A stretch of DNA of 64,000 nt from Tethya wilhelma (Eukaryota > Porifera > Demospongiae > Tethyida > Tethyidae), in contig CAXIPT010000001.1 of NCBI GenBank assembly GCA_964030475.1, positions 7,344,179 to 7,408,178 of the forward strand, given 5' to 3'. Under the pieces are notes generated by a model. It was not told where the DNA came from. It saw only the letters and a program-made list of their open reading frames with translations, and ran no database searches. The translations under genes were made by a program, and so were the position numbers. Shown piece by piece: positions 37,487 to 47,570 of this stretch. Positions within the stretch are counted from its first letter, which is position 1. Every line of letters starts with the position of its first letter.

Positions 37487-37546
37487 TTATACCATAGTAG
37501 TAGGGAATTATGGTTATCACCATAATTCCCGTACCACTATGGTATA
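37487..37546. repeat. Foldback hairpin in a PRKDC intron
   Basis: 'taccatagtagtagggaatt' pairs, with small bulges, with the complementary 'aattcccgtaccactatggta' downstream, around a centre near 37517. It looks like a short MITE. Confidence 0.75.
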
Positions 37547-37804
37547 GGTATTATATATCCGTTCTGATTGGTTGTTTGAGCTCATATGCCTAGTAAGGTA
37601 AAGTCGCTATATTTCGGACAATTTTTGACAATAACGATCACTGTTACAACAGAGCTTCAGTTATTTTACTGCAAATATGACAGATACTTAACACAACTCT
37701 TCCACTTCATGCCACATGAGTTTCAATGTCTAGCGTTTCTTTTTCTGGTAAAACTGAACAAAGTTTTATGACGTGTCACAATACGCAAAAATGGGTCACG
37801 CCCC

Positions 37805-37805
37805 N
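37805..37805. other. Single-N join
   Basis: An isolated N. To its right the sequence switches to a reversed M13 exon 2 cut exactly at its donor region, so this is probably a scaffold join, not a base-call gap. Confidence 0.75.
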
Positions 37806-37809
37806 TTAC

Positions 37810-38031
37810 CTAGCACAACAACAGCAATGATCAAGCATATTCGATTCCCAGTGTTTTTATGGGCAACTCCACCCAACCATGGTTCTACCAATTCCTTTTT
37901 GTCACTCTCACCTTCTGAGCTTCTACAAACAAATTAATTAGGTTGTGTTTATACTATAAAGACAATCAGACAAGCAAGAATTAGTTATATAATACTTACT
38001 CGCTTTTAGTCCGGTACACACCTTGATCCAT
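37810..38031 (-). pseudogene. Reversed copy of M13 protease exons 1-2
   Basis: Exon 2 lies at 37810-37922 and exon 1 at 38000-38031 on the minus strand. The exon lengths (113 and 32 bases) and splice sites equal those of 19602-19714 and 19495-19526. The ATG is at 38031. The copy is cut by the N at 37805, so the rest of the gene is missing. Confidence 0.92.
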
Positions 38032-38521
38032 GGTAAATCTTTAGCTACTCAACAACAGTCAGACAGACACGCCCCTGCAAAATGCATATATAAGCTAGTT
38101 TTCTTGACGATACTTACCATTCACTAAAGCTATATAGCCGGCATAATTATGCAGAATATGCACATGCAGTGCAGGCCCCACAAACATAATATTCTAGGTA
38201 ACATTGATAGTTTAATGCAACTAATCAGCTTTTCACAAAAAAGAAAGTGTTTTACTACTGAGGCCACCAAATATTCAGGTAGAAAATGAGTTAGGTACGG
38301 CTACAAAAATAATATTAAGGTATATAGCTACACTAGGCTAATGTTTCATAAAACTGACTCAATGATCAGCAGGTAAGCAAGGTTTTATAAAAAGTATATG
38401 TTTACATTACTACTCATCTACATGACTCTAGTACTATTGGGTTATAAAAACCAAAAACAATTTGAATCATCTCTACAGTTACAAAAATTTAATAATAAGG
38501 TATTAATGCTTTGTAATAGAC

Positions 38522-39101
38522 TCAATGAGACACAGGGATGTAGTAGACTCCAAATGAATCCAGATGGTGTTCTGAATGTCCAAAGAATCCCAGAATTTCC
38601 CCCTCCACTGTAAATGGTGTCTTACCACGATCACCAAATGGACCATACTCTTATGGTGGTGCTCCATCTTTATAAACTATGAAAGTCAGCTGATCCACAA
38701 TAATACTGTTAGTCATTCCTTTGATACATGCTAAGTACTCATCATCTGCAAACTCGATGTGTGATTCTACTCCTCCACTACCCCCATGCTTAGGAGCAGC
38801 CCAAGTGGATCCGTCTGCGGCGCAGCGATGCTGAGGTGGCCTGGATTGAGACAACTTGATTTCCATGTCTGATTCTGATTGCTTTGATTCCAGTTATCTC
38901 TGGCTACAGTGAAGGGATATTATCACTGAATTCACTGCCTCCATTTCCACCAAAATGTTGTGAAACTGAGATCACTTCTCGAAGTTTAACATAGTAAAAT
39001 CCAATAGCATCAAGAAAGTCTTTGCTCCATTCCTAGGAAACCAATGACATGCACACTTATTGAAAACGGTGTTTGAGCAGTCTTTCCATATTATGGACCA
39101 T
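38522..39101 (-). pseudogene. Reversed copy of the last jacalin repeat of the giant gene
   Basis: Read on the minus strand, this contains the glycine-rich start, 'GNQV', 'GSTWAAPKHGGSGGVESHI' and the stop region of 18470-19012, with the downstream flank continuing toward 38032. Small differences break the frame (near 38653 and 38820), so this copy is diverged or dead. The gene order (lectin 3' end, then M13 5' end) is preserved in inverse. Confidence 0.88.
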
Positions 39102-39486
39102 AGCTACTTGACTTATTTGAGCTACAAACATTAGAAGAAAGGAGGTTTGACCTAAAACTTGGGCTATTTTTTAAGATTGTACGTGGTCTTTGCTATTTTC
39201 CAGACAGTGAGACAGTGGTGACACCAAGGGAACACCATCAGATGGGACTCAGGAGGATCATGCAATGACTTTCAGATCAATATTCCTTTTGCTCACTCTG
39301 ACTCGTACAAGTATTCATTTTTTTCCACACACTGCTGAACAGTGGAATTCACTAGAAAATGATACAGTAGATATACTTCCTTGTATAGTGCATAATCTTC
39401 ATTAGCTAATTCTCTTGCAATAATTGTTAACTTTTTGTAGTTAATATCTGTTGTTGTTATTTTATTTTACTTAACTGGGCATACAT

Positions 39487-39950
39487 CATACGTACGGTAG
39501 TACGTATAGTAGGAATGGGCCGAATGTCCCATAGGCACAATACAAAATGTTTATGATCATAAAAATCTAACAAAACAAAATTAAGTCTTCAAACTTGCTC
39601 ACAGTCTCTCACTGACAGATTACCAATTGTATGCAAGGCCTAAAACTCACAGAAACTTTCCTTAGCACTCGTAGAGAGAACTAGTGGGAAGCCACAATAG
39701 TGCCATTTTTGTTCATCATACGTACGGTAGTACGTATAGTAGGAATGGGCCACATGTCTCATAGACCCAATACAAAATGTTTATTACCATAAAAATCTAA
39801 CAAAACAAAGTTAAGCCCTCAAACTTGCTTAAAGGCTCTCCCCAACAGATTACCAACTGCATGCAAGGCCTGAAACTCACAGAAACTTCCCTAGGAACTC
39901 GTAGAGAGCGCTAGTGGGAAGCCACAACAGTGCCATTTTTGTTCTCCTAA
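39487..39950. repeat. Two tandem 230-bp repeats (third copy at 41141)
   Basis: Units start at 39487 and 39717 with 'catacgtacggtagtacgta' and share their whole length. A third unit starts at 41141, directly after the foldback element. Each ends near a tacgtacg-rich tract. Confidence 0.9.
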
Positions 39951-40124
39951 CGTACTTACTTACGTACGTACGTACGTACTAACTGACTTACTTGAACACG
40001 GTTTCTAGAGAACCAGAGAGTGTGGAGCCAACTTTGACAGCACCAGGTAAGTCCTCTTCAAGGGAACTGCGTTCCTTGATACTCGTTTTAATCACAAATG
40101 AGACTAAACAAAAACTAGAAAGCT

Positions 40125-40830
40125 TTGAAACTTAGCATATAAATTCATGTACTTCAACGTAGCAATCTTCCAGCAGGTAGAGTTCAAAGGTCATTCATTA
40201 TCTATCCACGTGGCATTGAATGCGCATGCGCATTAGTTACTCTAGCATTACAATGCATGTAGCTGCTACTCAAGCTTTTTGTAGAGACTAACCAGTCTCT
40301 AACAATCTTCACACTGTAGTGTTGAAAAAAGTGAATGAACAAGTAGCAAAAATTTCAAAAAAATAAGCAGTGTAGGAATGGGCAGTGCTGTAAAAAGTAT
40401 TGGAACAAGGATGGTCTCAATTTCGGGCACATGACTACTTCATTTTTTTTGTGTTCAAGTATTGGCCAATATAATCTAATCATGCCTGCTATACTTCATT
40501 CCACTATTTAGCCAAGTGATAAGATTTGCAGAAATTTGAAACTTAGAGTATAAATTCATGTACTTCAATGTAGCCATCTTCTTTTAGGTAGAGTTCAAAG
40601 GTCATCCACGTGGCATTAAATGCGCATGCGCATAAGCTGCTCTAGCAGCCAACTCAAGCTTTTTATAGGGACTAACCAGTCTCTGATAGTCTCTTCACTA
40701 TAGTGTTGAAAAAAGTGAATGAACAAGTAGTAAAAATTTCAAAAAAATAAGCAGTGTAGGAATGGGCAGTGCATTAAAAAGTATTGGAACAAGGAATGGT
40801 CCCAATTTCGGCACATGACTACTTCATTTT
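40125..40830. repeat. Two direct repeats of about 300 bp
   Basis: The blocks at about 40125-40450 and 40535-40836 share 'aaattcatgtacttcaa', 'gcgcatgcgcat', 'gactaaccagtctct' and 'gcagtgtaggaatgggcagt'. The second block supplies the left arm of the foldback element. Confidence 0.85.
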
Positions 40831-41140
40831 TGTGCTCAAGTCTTGGCTGGTATTAATCTAATCCTGCATGCTATACAGTACTTTAATTATTCCACTTTTT
40901 AGCCAAGTGATAAGACTGGCAGGAATTTGAACCATGTGATAAAAATTAATGCGATACTGATAAGCTATTCAAATACAGATCATTCTTTGAACCATTTACA
41001 ACAATAATTCCTATGCATGAGGGATAGAAACGAAAATGAAGTAGTCATGTGCCGAAATTGGGACCATTCCTTGTTCCAATACTTTTTAATGCACTGCCCA
41101 TTCCTACACTGCTTATTTTTTTGAAATTTTTACTACTTGT
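40723..41140. mobile_element. Foldback element with 108-bp inverted arms
   Basis: The arms 40723-40830 and 41033-41140 are complementary throughout as far as I can check by eye, with a 202-base AT-rich centre. Diverged solo arms occur near 1290-1370, 4950-5020, 48400-48440 and 61540-61820. Non-autonomous; no transposase seen. Confidence 0.9.
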
Positions 41141-41419
41141 CATACGTACGGTAGTACGTATAGTAGGAATGGGCCGAATGTCCCATAGACACAATACAAA
41201 ATGTTTATGATCATAAAAATCTAGCAAAACAAAATTAAGCCTTCAAACTTGCTCAGAGGCTCTAACCGACAGATTACCAATCGCATGCAAGGCCTAAAAC
41301 TCACAGAAACTTTCCTCGGCATTCGTAGAGAGAGCTAGTGGGAAGCCACAATAATGCCATTTTTGTTCTTCTAACGTACGTACGTACTTTCTAACTGACT
41401 TACTTGAAAAGCATTTCCA

Positions 41420-41420
41420 N
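41420..41420. other. Single-N join
   Basis: An isolated N between the repeat-filled contig and a segment resembling the upstream region of the MBL gene. Confidence 0.6.
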
Positions 41421-42274
41421 GAAATGGCGTGCTCGGAAGGAAGGAGTGCAGGTGTTAGTTAGTGTGAGCATAGGCTGGATGATAGTCATATTGTACCAAG
41501 TTTTAAATGGGATCTCCTTGTTTCCAATGTTGAGTTTGCAACAATGAGTTTGCATTAGCATATCAATGCTGTTCAATTTGATTTTTTGTTCATCAAAATT
41601 AATTTTGTGGTAATTATCGTCTCAGCAAGAGTAGAGTAAGCCGCATGCTATGAGCGGCCGGCCCGGCGCGCGGGCCGCGGGTCCGGGATCAATACTAGAT
41701 ACTAGCACGTGATCTGTACGTACGTACATTGCAATATTGACTGTCGGGTTCAACTGAGTTAGACAAAACTGAAAAATGGTGTCTGAATCTCTTCTACTAG
41801 GCATTTTCTGATTTGCTGTCAACAAGACTTAAAGGTATTGATTCATCATAGATCTGCCATCAACTAAGTTGGTAGCAGAGGTTGGGTAATTAAAGATCAC
41901 GCGTGTGCAATGCTGATGAGTACACGAATATTACATTTTTTGCATACCATATGTACCACACGTGGACGATGACACCGAACAGCTGAGAAGCTCCGAGTTT
42001 TTCCCACACTTCCTAGCATCTTCTGCAGTTTTTTTTAAAGCTGGTTGTAAGGTAGGATATGGCCTGTTAAAGAAATAAATTTTAAAAAAATAATGCCTAC
42101 AGTTTCGAAAGAAGTGTAGATTGTGACGATTGCTTTGGGGCGCCCATGAGAAAAACTCGAAAATCTTCCAATAGCAAAACGTGTACTTTTAGATTTCTGC
42201 TGAATCAGCAATGACTGCAATCATTGCACGCACGTGATGCCTTACTTCCTTCCTTCCAATCTCCTCTGAGTTGG
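41421..42274 (+). other. Upstream-type sequence of another MBL gene copy
   Basis: Bases 41778-41860 ('gtgtctgaatctcttctact', 'ttctgatttgctgtca') match 3563-3640, just upstream of copy B. A very GC-rich tract at 41652-41690 corresponds in position to the gcgcgcgcg tract at 3473. No gene. Confidence 0.7.
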
Positions 42275-43326
42275 TAGTCTTGTGCCCAGAGGAGGTACGA
42301 CAGCTCTGTGTCATGCTAAGCTGGCATTTTTACCACACGTGATCATTTTAGCACTTAAGCTCATAGGTGCCAACTGTCCCGGAACTCCCGGGACAGTCCC
42401 GGATTTGAAGCCTCTGTCCCGTGTCCTGCCCGGCAATCCAAATTTACCTGAAATTTCCCAGATTTCAGACAGAAATGTACTTTTCCCAGAAAAATACAAC
42501 CATTTTTCTCAAAAACTTAGCTTTTTTCAACTCTATACTGTCCTAAAACTACCTAAAAAGGCTAACAAAGCAATATTCTTCGCTTTTGAAGCGCTAGCCA
42601 CGCTAAGATCGCAATTGCACTTTGTACTTTTGCAATTAAATGGGCGTGTCGAAACATAAAGGGGGCGTGGTGCAAAATTTTCGCCCGCGCGGTTTTAATG
42701 TCCCGGGATTTTTTAACTGAAGGTTGGCACCTATGTAAGCTCCTAGTGTCACGTGCAAATTGTATGGGCAAAAAGTACACGTGCACTGAAAATGCCAGCT
42801 CAGCATGACACGGAGCTGTCGTACCTCCTCTGTCTCGTGCCCAGACCCCTCCCTCACACGTGTGCAAGGGAAAAAGGGGTCTGGTGAAATACGACAGATT
42901 TTTTGGCTCAGGGAACGGAATTTGAGCGCAGATCGCAGTAAGAGTAATTATAACATTCCAATGCGCGTTCTGTCATTTTATAGCTGCAAGTATTAATAAC
43001 CATACAGATGGTTGTGCTTCAGTGAAAGAAAGTAGCTAGCTATGACGTTTTGCGTAAAAAGATTAAATAATAAGTATTTACTAACTGAAATGTGAAATCA
43101 AGGCGGCTATTATAGTCAGGCTGCTGTAAAACAAGGGTGTTTGCTCGCGTAAACCTGTGCTGCCTGGAAATTGCTCTTACAAATACACAGAAAAACTCGT
43201 ATGTACTAGTGTTCTTTTCCCGTCAGTGGCCAGAACAACACACGACTTTTGGGTACCGTCACTTTCCCACAAACAACACAACAAAACTGACCCAGCTGAT
43301 CACAAATTAATTCTACACATATTTTG
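42275..43326. repeat. Left arm of a 1052-bp inverted repeat
   Basis: It is the reverse complement of 44339-45390 (position sum 87665). Its right end abuts the N at 43327, while the other arm's right end abuts the N at 45391. That geometry is the mark of two contigs that overlap when one is reversed. Confidence 0.93.
42288..42832. mobile_element. MITE with a second MITE inserted in it
   Basis: Outer ends: 'gaggtacgacagctctgtgt' (left) and the complementary 'gagctgtcgtacctc' (right), about 42 bases each with a few mismatches. Inside, 42363-42735 has its own ends (ataggtgccaac / gttggcacctat) and a duplicated taagctc on both sides (42356-42362 and 42736-42742). The inner element also has a cccgggac-rich subterminal inverted region. 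The mirror copy lies at about 44833-45377. Confidence 0.85.
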
Positions 43327-43327
43327 N
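43327..43327. other. Single-N join
   Basis: This N ends the left arm exactly; see the inverted-repeat entries. Confidence 0.8.
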
Positions 43328-43911
43328 CAGTTTCAGAAAAAGGCTATAGTACTCAAAGCTCGTCCATTTTATGACAAACTTGTCATGTAAGTTTCAGATC
43401 TTAGCTGCTAATGCTTCAGTCTCAAGTTTCCCACGTAACCGAAAACGATATCAATAAGTCAAAGAAATGCTCACTGAAAGTGAAGTATATGCTTCTAGGC
43501 ATTCAAAGTTGTGCATAAGATGGACAAACTGGTCATAAGAACTTGGGTAAAGTTGCAGACCTTAGCCAGAAACGGTTAGCCATTTTCTCACCTAACCGAT
43601 TTTTCATTGGTACTCTATATCAGAAACCATATCTCTGCACTAAACGGTTGCCATGTCAACATCTATAATTAGGTTATAGTGTTATGGCCCATATTGATGA
43701 TCATCTAAAAATTTTATGTTTAAGAGTTATTAGTGTATATACATAAAATGACCTATTCTACTCTATAAACTTTCAGCACTGTACAATGTAGCAAATCCAC
43801 TGGTACAAGCTGAACATGGCAACTATACAGCTGTTTGGCCCATGCCGGACATCATACACGAATATAATACTAATTCTAATTATTGTCTTGTACATGTGAA
43901 GATCAACCAAC

Positions 43912-44056
43912 CTTTGTCACCAGTGACTCTCAACAAAGTTGCATCTCCAAATCCAGCATGAATTACAATAACTTCAACTTTCTTGGGAACTTCATACTCA
44001 GTCTGACCATCCACTGCTTTGCCACTCCCTTTGTGAGAGGGAAGCAGAGCACTCAT
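43912..44056 (-). pseudogene. Reversed first exon of a third MBL-gene copy
   Basis: On the minus strand an ATG at 44056 opens the same first exon as at 162 and 3827, with one extra codon near the start and the same phase-1 donor (GTTGGT). The flanks also match copies A and B (upstream 44057-44200, intron toward 43800). The rest of the gene is missing beyond the N at 43327. Confidence 0.9.
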
Positions 44057-44338
44057 GATTTGTCCCCTATGATGAGTATGATTGCCGTGTGTACCACAAA
44101 TGAATCAATGCATACACCCAGTATAGGCAGCAACAGGATGATACGATATTAATTTAATGAGGGGGCACCGCTACAAATGAAGGCCAAATTAATACCGCGC
44201 AAGCTGATACAGCAGCTACTAAATAACACATTCTCCAACTTTGTAGTCTCATGCCCAGACCCCACCCATCACAAGGAGGAAAAAGGGTCTGGTGAAATAT
44301 GACAGATTTCTTGGTTCATTACATCATTAAGTCACAAG

Positions 44339-45390
44339 CAAAATATGTGTAGAATTAATTTGTGATCAGCTGGGTCAGTTTTGTTGTGTTGTTTGTGGGA
44401 AAGTGACGGTACCCAAAAGTCGTGTGTTGTTCTGGCCACTGACGGGAAAAGAACACTAGTACATACGAGTTTTTCTGTGTATTTGTAAGAGCAATTTCCA
44501 GGCAGCACAGGTTTACGCGAGCAAACACCCTTGTTTTACAGCAGCCTGACTATAATAGCCGCCTTGATTTCACATTTCAGTTAGTAAATACTTATTATTT
44601 AATCTTTTTACGCAAAACGTCATAGCTAGCTACTTTCTTTCACTGAAGCACAACCATCTGTATGGTTATTAATACTTGCAGCTATAAAATGACAGAACGC
44701 GCATTGGAATGTTATAATTACTCTTACTGCGATCTGCGCTCAAATTCCGTTCCCTGAGCCAAAAAATCTGTCGTATTTCACCAGACCCCTTTTTCCCTTG
44801 CACACGTGTGAGGGAGGGGTCTGGGCACGAGACAGAGGAGGTACGACAGCTCCGTGTCATGCTGAGCTGGCATTTTCAGTGCACGTGTACTTTTTGCCCA
44901 TACAATTTGCACGTGACACTAGGAGCTTACATAGGTGCCAACCTTCAGTTAAAAAATCCCGGGACATTAAAACCGCGCGGGCGAAAATTTTGCACCACGC
45001 CCCCTTTATGTTTCGACACGCCCATTTAATTGCAAAAGTACAAAGTGCAATTGCGATCTTAGCGTGGCTAGCGCTTCAAAAGCGAAGAATATTGCTTTGT
45101 TAGCCTTTTTAGGTAGTTTTAGGACAGTATAGAGTTGAAAAAAGCTAAGTTTTTGAGAAAAATGGTTGTATTTTTCTGGGAAAAGTACATTTCTGTCTGA
45201 AATCTGGGAAATTTCAGGTAAATTTGGATTGCCGGGCAGGACACGGGACAGAGGCTTCAAATCCGGGACTGTCCCGGGAGTTCCGGGACAGTTGGCACCT
45301 ATGAGCTTAAGTGCTAAAATGATCACGTGTGGTAAAAATGCCAGCTTAGCATGACACAGAGCTGTCGTACCTCCTCTGGGCACAAGACTA
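44339..45390. repeat. Right arm of the 1052-bp inverted repeat
   Basis: Complement of 42275-43326, including a mirror copy of the nested MITE. It ends at the N at 45391. Confidence 0.93.
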
Positions 45391-45391
45391 N
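45391..45391. other. Single-N join
   Basis: This N ends the right arm exactly and precedes a coatomer-like coding fragment. Confidence 0.8.
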
Positions 45392-45393
45392 AG

Positions 45394-46020
45394 GCAGCCT
45401 CTGTGAGGGCAGCGGCTGTCACCTCATTGGTCAAGTTTGGAGCATTTTGTGATGACCTCACTGAGAGTGTGATGGTGCTGCTAGACAGGTAGGAGAGGAG
45501 GGGGAGAGAAGCTGTGAGAGTTGCTAGTTTTAGGAATTAGTTCTTTGAGAAAGATGTCTCACTGTTTTTCGCTTTGTTGCTCACCTTAATCTCTCAGCGG
45601 CCTTAGACGAAAAAGCGTGGAGAAGGGGAGTCTGCGAATAAGGCTACTTCTTTGCATTTGTACTCATCTAGCTGTTGTATCTTTGCATGGTAGATTTCAC
45701 GTTTCAGTTTCCATTTTATCTAAGATTACATTCTAATTAATGCGCATGTTCTGATGTTGTCTTGCTGTAGGTACGTGTCTACTGGACAACAATGATAAAG
45801 TGAGGGACAGAGCTCTTGTATTTGGAGGTGCTCAATTAACAGAAACAGAGAGCTCTTTCCTCTGCCTACATCCTCAACCGTGAGTGACAGTAACATATCG
45901 CATGAGTTGTTACATATGCACACACACACACACACACACACACAGACAAGAAGATTGCAGCAAAGGTGATCGACTGTTTCTAGTCCCATTTCCAGGACTA
46001 CTAGAACAGCTTTCAAAGGT
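45394..46020 (+). pseudogene. Coatomer gamma (COPG)-like fragment
   Basis: Exon-like 45394-45488 codes ASVRAAAVTSLVKFGAF and ends in VMVLLDR before a GTAGGA donor. After a TTGCTGTAG acceptor, about 45777 onward codes CLLDNNDKVRDRA. These follow the HEAT-repeat region of coatomer gamma (VRAAAVSALAKFGA..., ...DDNDEVRDRATFYL) from memory of the family. A block coding LVPFPGLLEQLSK near 45980 resembles the next COPG segment. The join between the first two exons is out of frame by one base and stops follow, so this looks like a decayed or incomplete gene. COPG acts in COPI vesicle coats. Confidence 0.65.
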
Positions 46021-46582
46021 ACCGTATAGCGGGAAATTTTCGTATGGTGGAAATTTTTGTATTTTTCGTATGCCGTTCGAATATACAAAAATTAAACTGC
46101 GAAAATTTAACTTCCGCATTTACTTTATACGAGTGCACGCTGCGTATATGAAATTTAAAACAACAAAAAAATTTTCTGCTGCATTTTTAACGATTTATAC
46201 GAAATTTTGAACCAAACGAAAATTTCCCGCTGTACGGTATTGCAGTATATGTGGTAATGGGTTGTCAGACAATGCACTAATGCGTCTCTCTCTGTCTCTC
46301 TCTAAATTACTGTTACAACATGTATGTGTGGTAATGGTTGTGCAACTCACTTTTCACACACAGACAAAAAGATCACAGCAAAGGTGGCATATTTGCTGGT
46401 CCCATTTCTAGGACTATCAGAACAGCTGTGAAGGTATATAAATTCAAACATAACTTTCTCTCTCTTAATTTTACTCACACACATACAAAAAACATACATA
46501 CAGACAAGAAGATCCCAGTGGATGGCCCGGGGTGACCGCTGCTAGTCCTATTACCAGGACTACCGTAGGACAGTTCTTAAGG
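45946..46582 (+). repeat. Three degenerate copies of a 75-bp exon-like unit
   Basis: Units at about 45946-46020, 46362-46436 and 46503-46582 each start with 'gacaagaagat' or a close variant after a CA-rich tract. Each contains a ccaggacta/ctaggacta block and ends at a possible GT donor after 'cagct'. All are broken by stops or shifts. Probably repeated copies of the COPG-like exon above. Confidence 0.6.
46020..46239. mobile_element. MITE with 23-bp terminal inverted repeats
   Basis: Left end 'taccgtatagcgggaaattt' and right end 'aaatttcccgctgtacggta' are complementary with one mismatch. The interior is AT-rich with cgaaaatt/aattttcg motifs. A relative lies near 50300-50495 in a PRKDC intron. 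Confidence 0.88.
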
Positions 46583-47174
46583 TAATAATTATTGATCTGT
46601 ATATGTGTGTGTGTGTGTACATACATGCACTCATTTATTAGTTGGCACAATTCTTTTTCTCTCCCATGTAGACCGTTTAAAGAAGAAGATTTAATTTAAA
46701 TCTAACTCTGAGTAATTGATACCATGGTTATGCTAACTATGCATTATTAATTTTAAATACTGACGTCCAACTTTTGTTCCTGTCGACCACTTACCAACTG
46801 GGCTGGGTAAAGTCAAATGTTTGAGGAATGTCACAATCGTGTGTGTGTGTCGTTTGCCCATTTCGGACGCTTCTGATTTATTGAAGTTGACTCGATGGAA
46901 AGGAAGACTAATTAGAGTCTGGTGAATGACGTGTACATGTACGTTTGTGCCCATGATTAGAATCACATGTATCTCAAGTGAATGTGTGGCAATACTACGT
47001 AAATCCCAGTAAGGAAGCGGTACAAGTAAGGGGATTTCATTATAGTTCTAGTATTGCCCACACACCCACTTGTGATACATCATTGCACTAATTGTGGTCA
47101 TGCGTGTATATAGTATACGCAGTTCTTCCTTTCAGTGTCCTTGTGAAGAGTCTGGATTTTGCGAGTGGATTTAC

Positions 47175-47206
47175 CATGGACCACGGTGTGTACCGGACTA
47201 GTAGCG
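47175..47206 (+). pseudogene. Isolated copy of M13 protease exon 1
   Basis: A 32-base exon starting ATGGACCACGG codes MDHGVYRTSSE and is followed by a GTACGT donor. It matches 19495-19526 with a few changes and keeps part of the upstream and intron sequence. It is cut by the N at 47269. Confidence 0.85.
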
Positions 47207-47268
47207 AGTACGTATTTCTATAGCTAATTCTTGCTTATGTCTGATTGTTATAAACGCAGCCTATAATT

Positions 47269-47269
47269 N
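47269..47269. other. Single-N join
   Basis: An isolated N between the M13 exon 1 copy and a minisatellite. Confidence 0.6.
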
Positions 47270-47570
47270 TAGTTTTAGTGGGAAAGGTTCTTGGGTTCTC
47301 CACTAGTTTTAGTGGGAAAGGTTCTTGGGTTCTCCACTAGTTCTTGGGTTCTCCACTAGTTTTAGTGGGAAAGGTTCTTAGGTTCTCTAGTAGCTTTAAT
47401 GAGAAAAGGTTCTTGGGTTCTCCACTAGTTTTAATGGGAAAAGGTTCTTGGGTTCTCCACTAGTTTTAGTGGGAAAGGTTCTTGGGTTCTCCACTAGTTT
47501 TAGTGGGAAAGGTTCTTAGGTTCTCTAGTAGTTTTAATGAGAAAAGGTTCTTGGGTTCTCTAGTAGTTAA
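47270..47570 (+). repeat. Minisatellite, about 37-bp unit
   Basis: Eight or so copies of 'ttttagtgggaaaggttctt' plus 'gggttctccactag', with variants such as ctctagtag and a-to-g changes that form a higher-order pattern of two or three units. Confidence 0.93.

Larger units (their letters stand above)
39102..41419. other. Repeat-filled stretch without genes
   Basis: This contig part is made of tandem and inverted repeats (see 39487-39950, 40125-40830, 40723-41140, 41141-41400). No coding sequence is recognised. Confidence 0.7.

Noticed and set aside
42282..42659. 125-aa frame and its mirror at 45006-45461
   Set aside because: They lie inside the nested MITE and read its terminal repeats; no protein features.
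42275..45390. Large inverted repeat as a natural palindromic transposon
   Set aside because: Both outer limits coincide with N characters in a dovetail geometry, which fits an assembly artefact better.
45910..46119. Reading frames with long H-T or V-C runs (also 33248-33738)
   Set aside because: They are translations of (CA)n or (GT)n tracts and show no other protein character.
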